Assembly (NCBI GenBank): GCA_013368325.1
Contig: JAACJK010000003.1
Location: 744,001 to 808,000 of the forward strand
DNA from: Ephemerocybe angulata
Taxonomy: Eukaryota > Basidiomycota > Agaricomycetes > Agaricales > Psathyrellaceae
Reading direction: 5' to 3'
DNA length: 64,000 nt
The translations under genes were made by a program, and so were the position numbers. Shown here piece after piece: positions 63,277-64,000 of this stretch; position 1 is the first letter of the stretch; each line of letters opens with the position of its first letter. The notes beneath the pieces are model-generated. The model saw nothing but the letters and a program-made list of their open reading frames with translations, made no database searches and was not told the DNA's origin.

Positions 63277-64000
63277 TCAATCCGCACAAATCTGCCAAAA
63301 ACCCTTACCCAGAGTATTATCACACCACATCTCCAACTCCGTTCTCGCCTGCGGAACCTCGAACACAAACACCCGACTATCCTTCATCTTCGTTACCCTC
63401 ACCCCACCCACCCCCGCCCTCCTCTCACCCACAAGCACTACCGAATGGAGGCTTGGTAAACTCTCCTTATCCTTCAACATTCGTTCTCCGTGCACAAGGT
63501 TTAGGTTGTTCCTGTTCAACGCATAGGAGAACACGCGAAGGCTGGGAAGGGGAAGATGCGCAGGCACCACGTCTCCTACGAGGCGTAAGTGGGTGATCTG
63601 CTGCATGAACTGCAGGGCGGATCCTTGGCCAGGAGTCTCCGATGAAAGGAGGGAAGCCCACCCATCCCTCGCGGTGTAGAGCAGCGTCAGCTTCCGACAC
63701 CGCTTGTGCCGTATGCGGTACCCCACATGGGGAGATGTGACCGCCTCCTCCAACACCCTCCCATTTAGCGCAAGCGACACAACCCGCTTGCACTTCTTCA
63801 ATATCCGGATCGCGGCGGGGTAGTACTCTTCGTGCAATGGGGTAACCCACAGGTGCTGCACATATGCTGCAAGGTGCGGTTTGCAAAGCAAGAACTTGTC
63901 GAATGACTGGACATGAACCTCCGATATCAAACGAATTGGCATACGGGGGAGGCAGGCTTCATATGCCATCCCCTGTATCTTCCGCGATACGAGCGCGAGG
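63277..64000 (-). CDS. Partial F-box/LRR-like hypothetical protein, 5' end outside window
   Basis: The frame runs from the right edge (LALVSRKIQGMAYEACLPRM) to a stop at 63277 with no intron evident. It has spaced leucine-rich segments (LAAYVQHLWVTPLH, ILKKCKRVVSLALNG, ITHLRLVGDVV, LPLPSLRVFSYAL) and ends LGKGFWQICAD. The opening resembles the end of an F-box region followed by a leucine-rich scaffold, common among Agaricomycete F-box proteins, but the F-box itself would lie beyond 64000. The Met at 63969 is internal. Confidence 0.5.
   Translation of the reverse strand, partial: LALVSRKIQGMAYEACLPRMPIRLISEVHVQSFDKFLLCKPHLAAYVQHLWVTPLHEEYYPAAIRILKKCKRVVSLALNGRVLEEAVTSPHVGYRIRHKRCRKLTLLYTARDGWASLLSSETPGQGSALQFMQQITHLRLVGDVVPAHLPLPSLRVFSYALNRNNLNLVHGERMLKDKESLPSLHSVVLVGERRAGVGGVRVTKMKDSRVFVFEVPQARTELEMWCDNTLGKGFWQICAD

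Overview
The window reads as nuclear DNA of a filamentous basidiomycete, most likely an Agaricomycete. Genes are dense and lie on both strands. Most are split by many 45-70 bp introns with GTRNGY donors and CTRAY-type branch points. Several families have the look of mushroom-forming fungi: a DUF6533 membrane protein, the MGQRHQ-type hypothetical protein, a YR retroelement, F-box proteins and SET-domain paralogues. Ordinary conserved genes anchor the reading: mitochondrial processing peptidase beta, Hikeshi/OPI10, mitochondrial uL5 (MRPL7), a Cdc7/SepH septation kinase, Pep12-type syntaxin, an AAD-type aldo/keto reductase and a mitochondrial NAD-type carrier.

Layout. 1-980: no gene I can support. 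0.98-13.2 kb: accessory-looking genes, namely a 13-exon JmjC protein (+), an F-box protein with a nucleotidyltransferase-like motif (-), a 17-exon disordered protein (-), a small multi-exon protein (+) and a Ser/Pro-rich protein (-). 13.3-23.4 kb: a tyrosine-recombinase (DIRS/Ngaro-like) retroelement. Its recombinase ORF is cut by an apparently very young 6.93 kb Ty1/copia element (15807-22737; 449 bp LTRs that read as identical; 5 bp target duplication GCGGC). 24-29.3 kb: a 102 bp tandem duplication, a frameshifted F-box gene, an MGQRHQ-family gene and a C2-like fragment. 29.7-34.5 kb: housekeeping block (MPP beta, Hikeshi, uL5m), then a small secreted protein with Kex2 sites. 35-38.2 kb: hairpin repeats and an AT-rich island. 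The island carries a foreign-looking gene and lies inside a partial duplicate of the 3' end of the septation kinase. 38.4-53.2 kb: kinase, DUF6533 protein, syntaxin, aldo/keto reductase and a disordered 715-aa protein. 53.2-57.5 kb: gene-poor. 57.5-64 kb: two tandem SET-domain paralogues, a mitochondrial carrier and a partial gene running off the right edge.

No operons, CRISPR arrays, rRNA or tRNA genes were seen. The most unusual material is the copia element (leader ORF with a membrane segment, a probable leader intron, a primer site matching the initiator-tRNA anticodon arm, no Gag zinc knuckle), the three hairpin repeats near 35.1-35.4 kb, and the AT-rich island at 36.0-37.9 kb. Splice junctions were worked out by eye from reading-frame continuity and splice consensus. 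Protein family names come from recognising motifs, not from searches.
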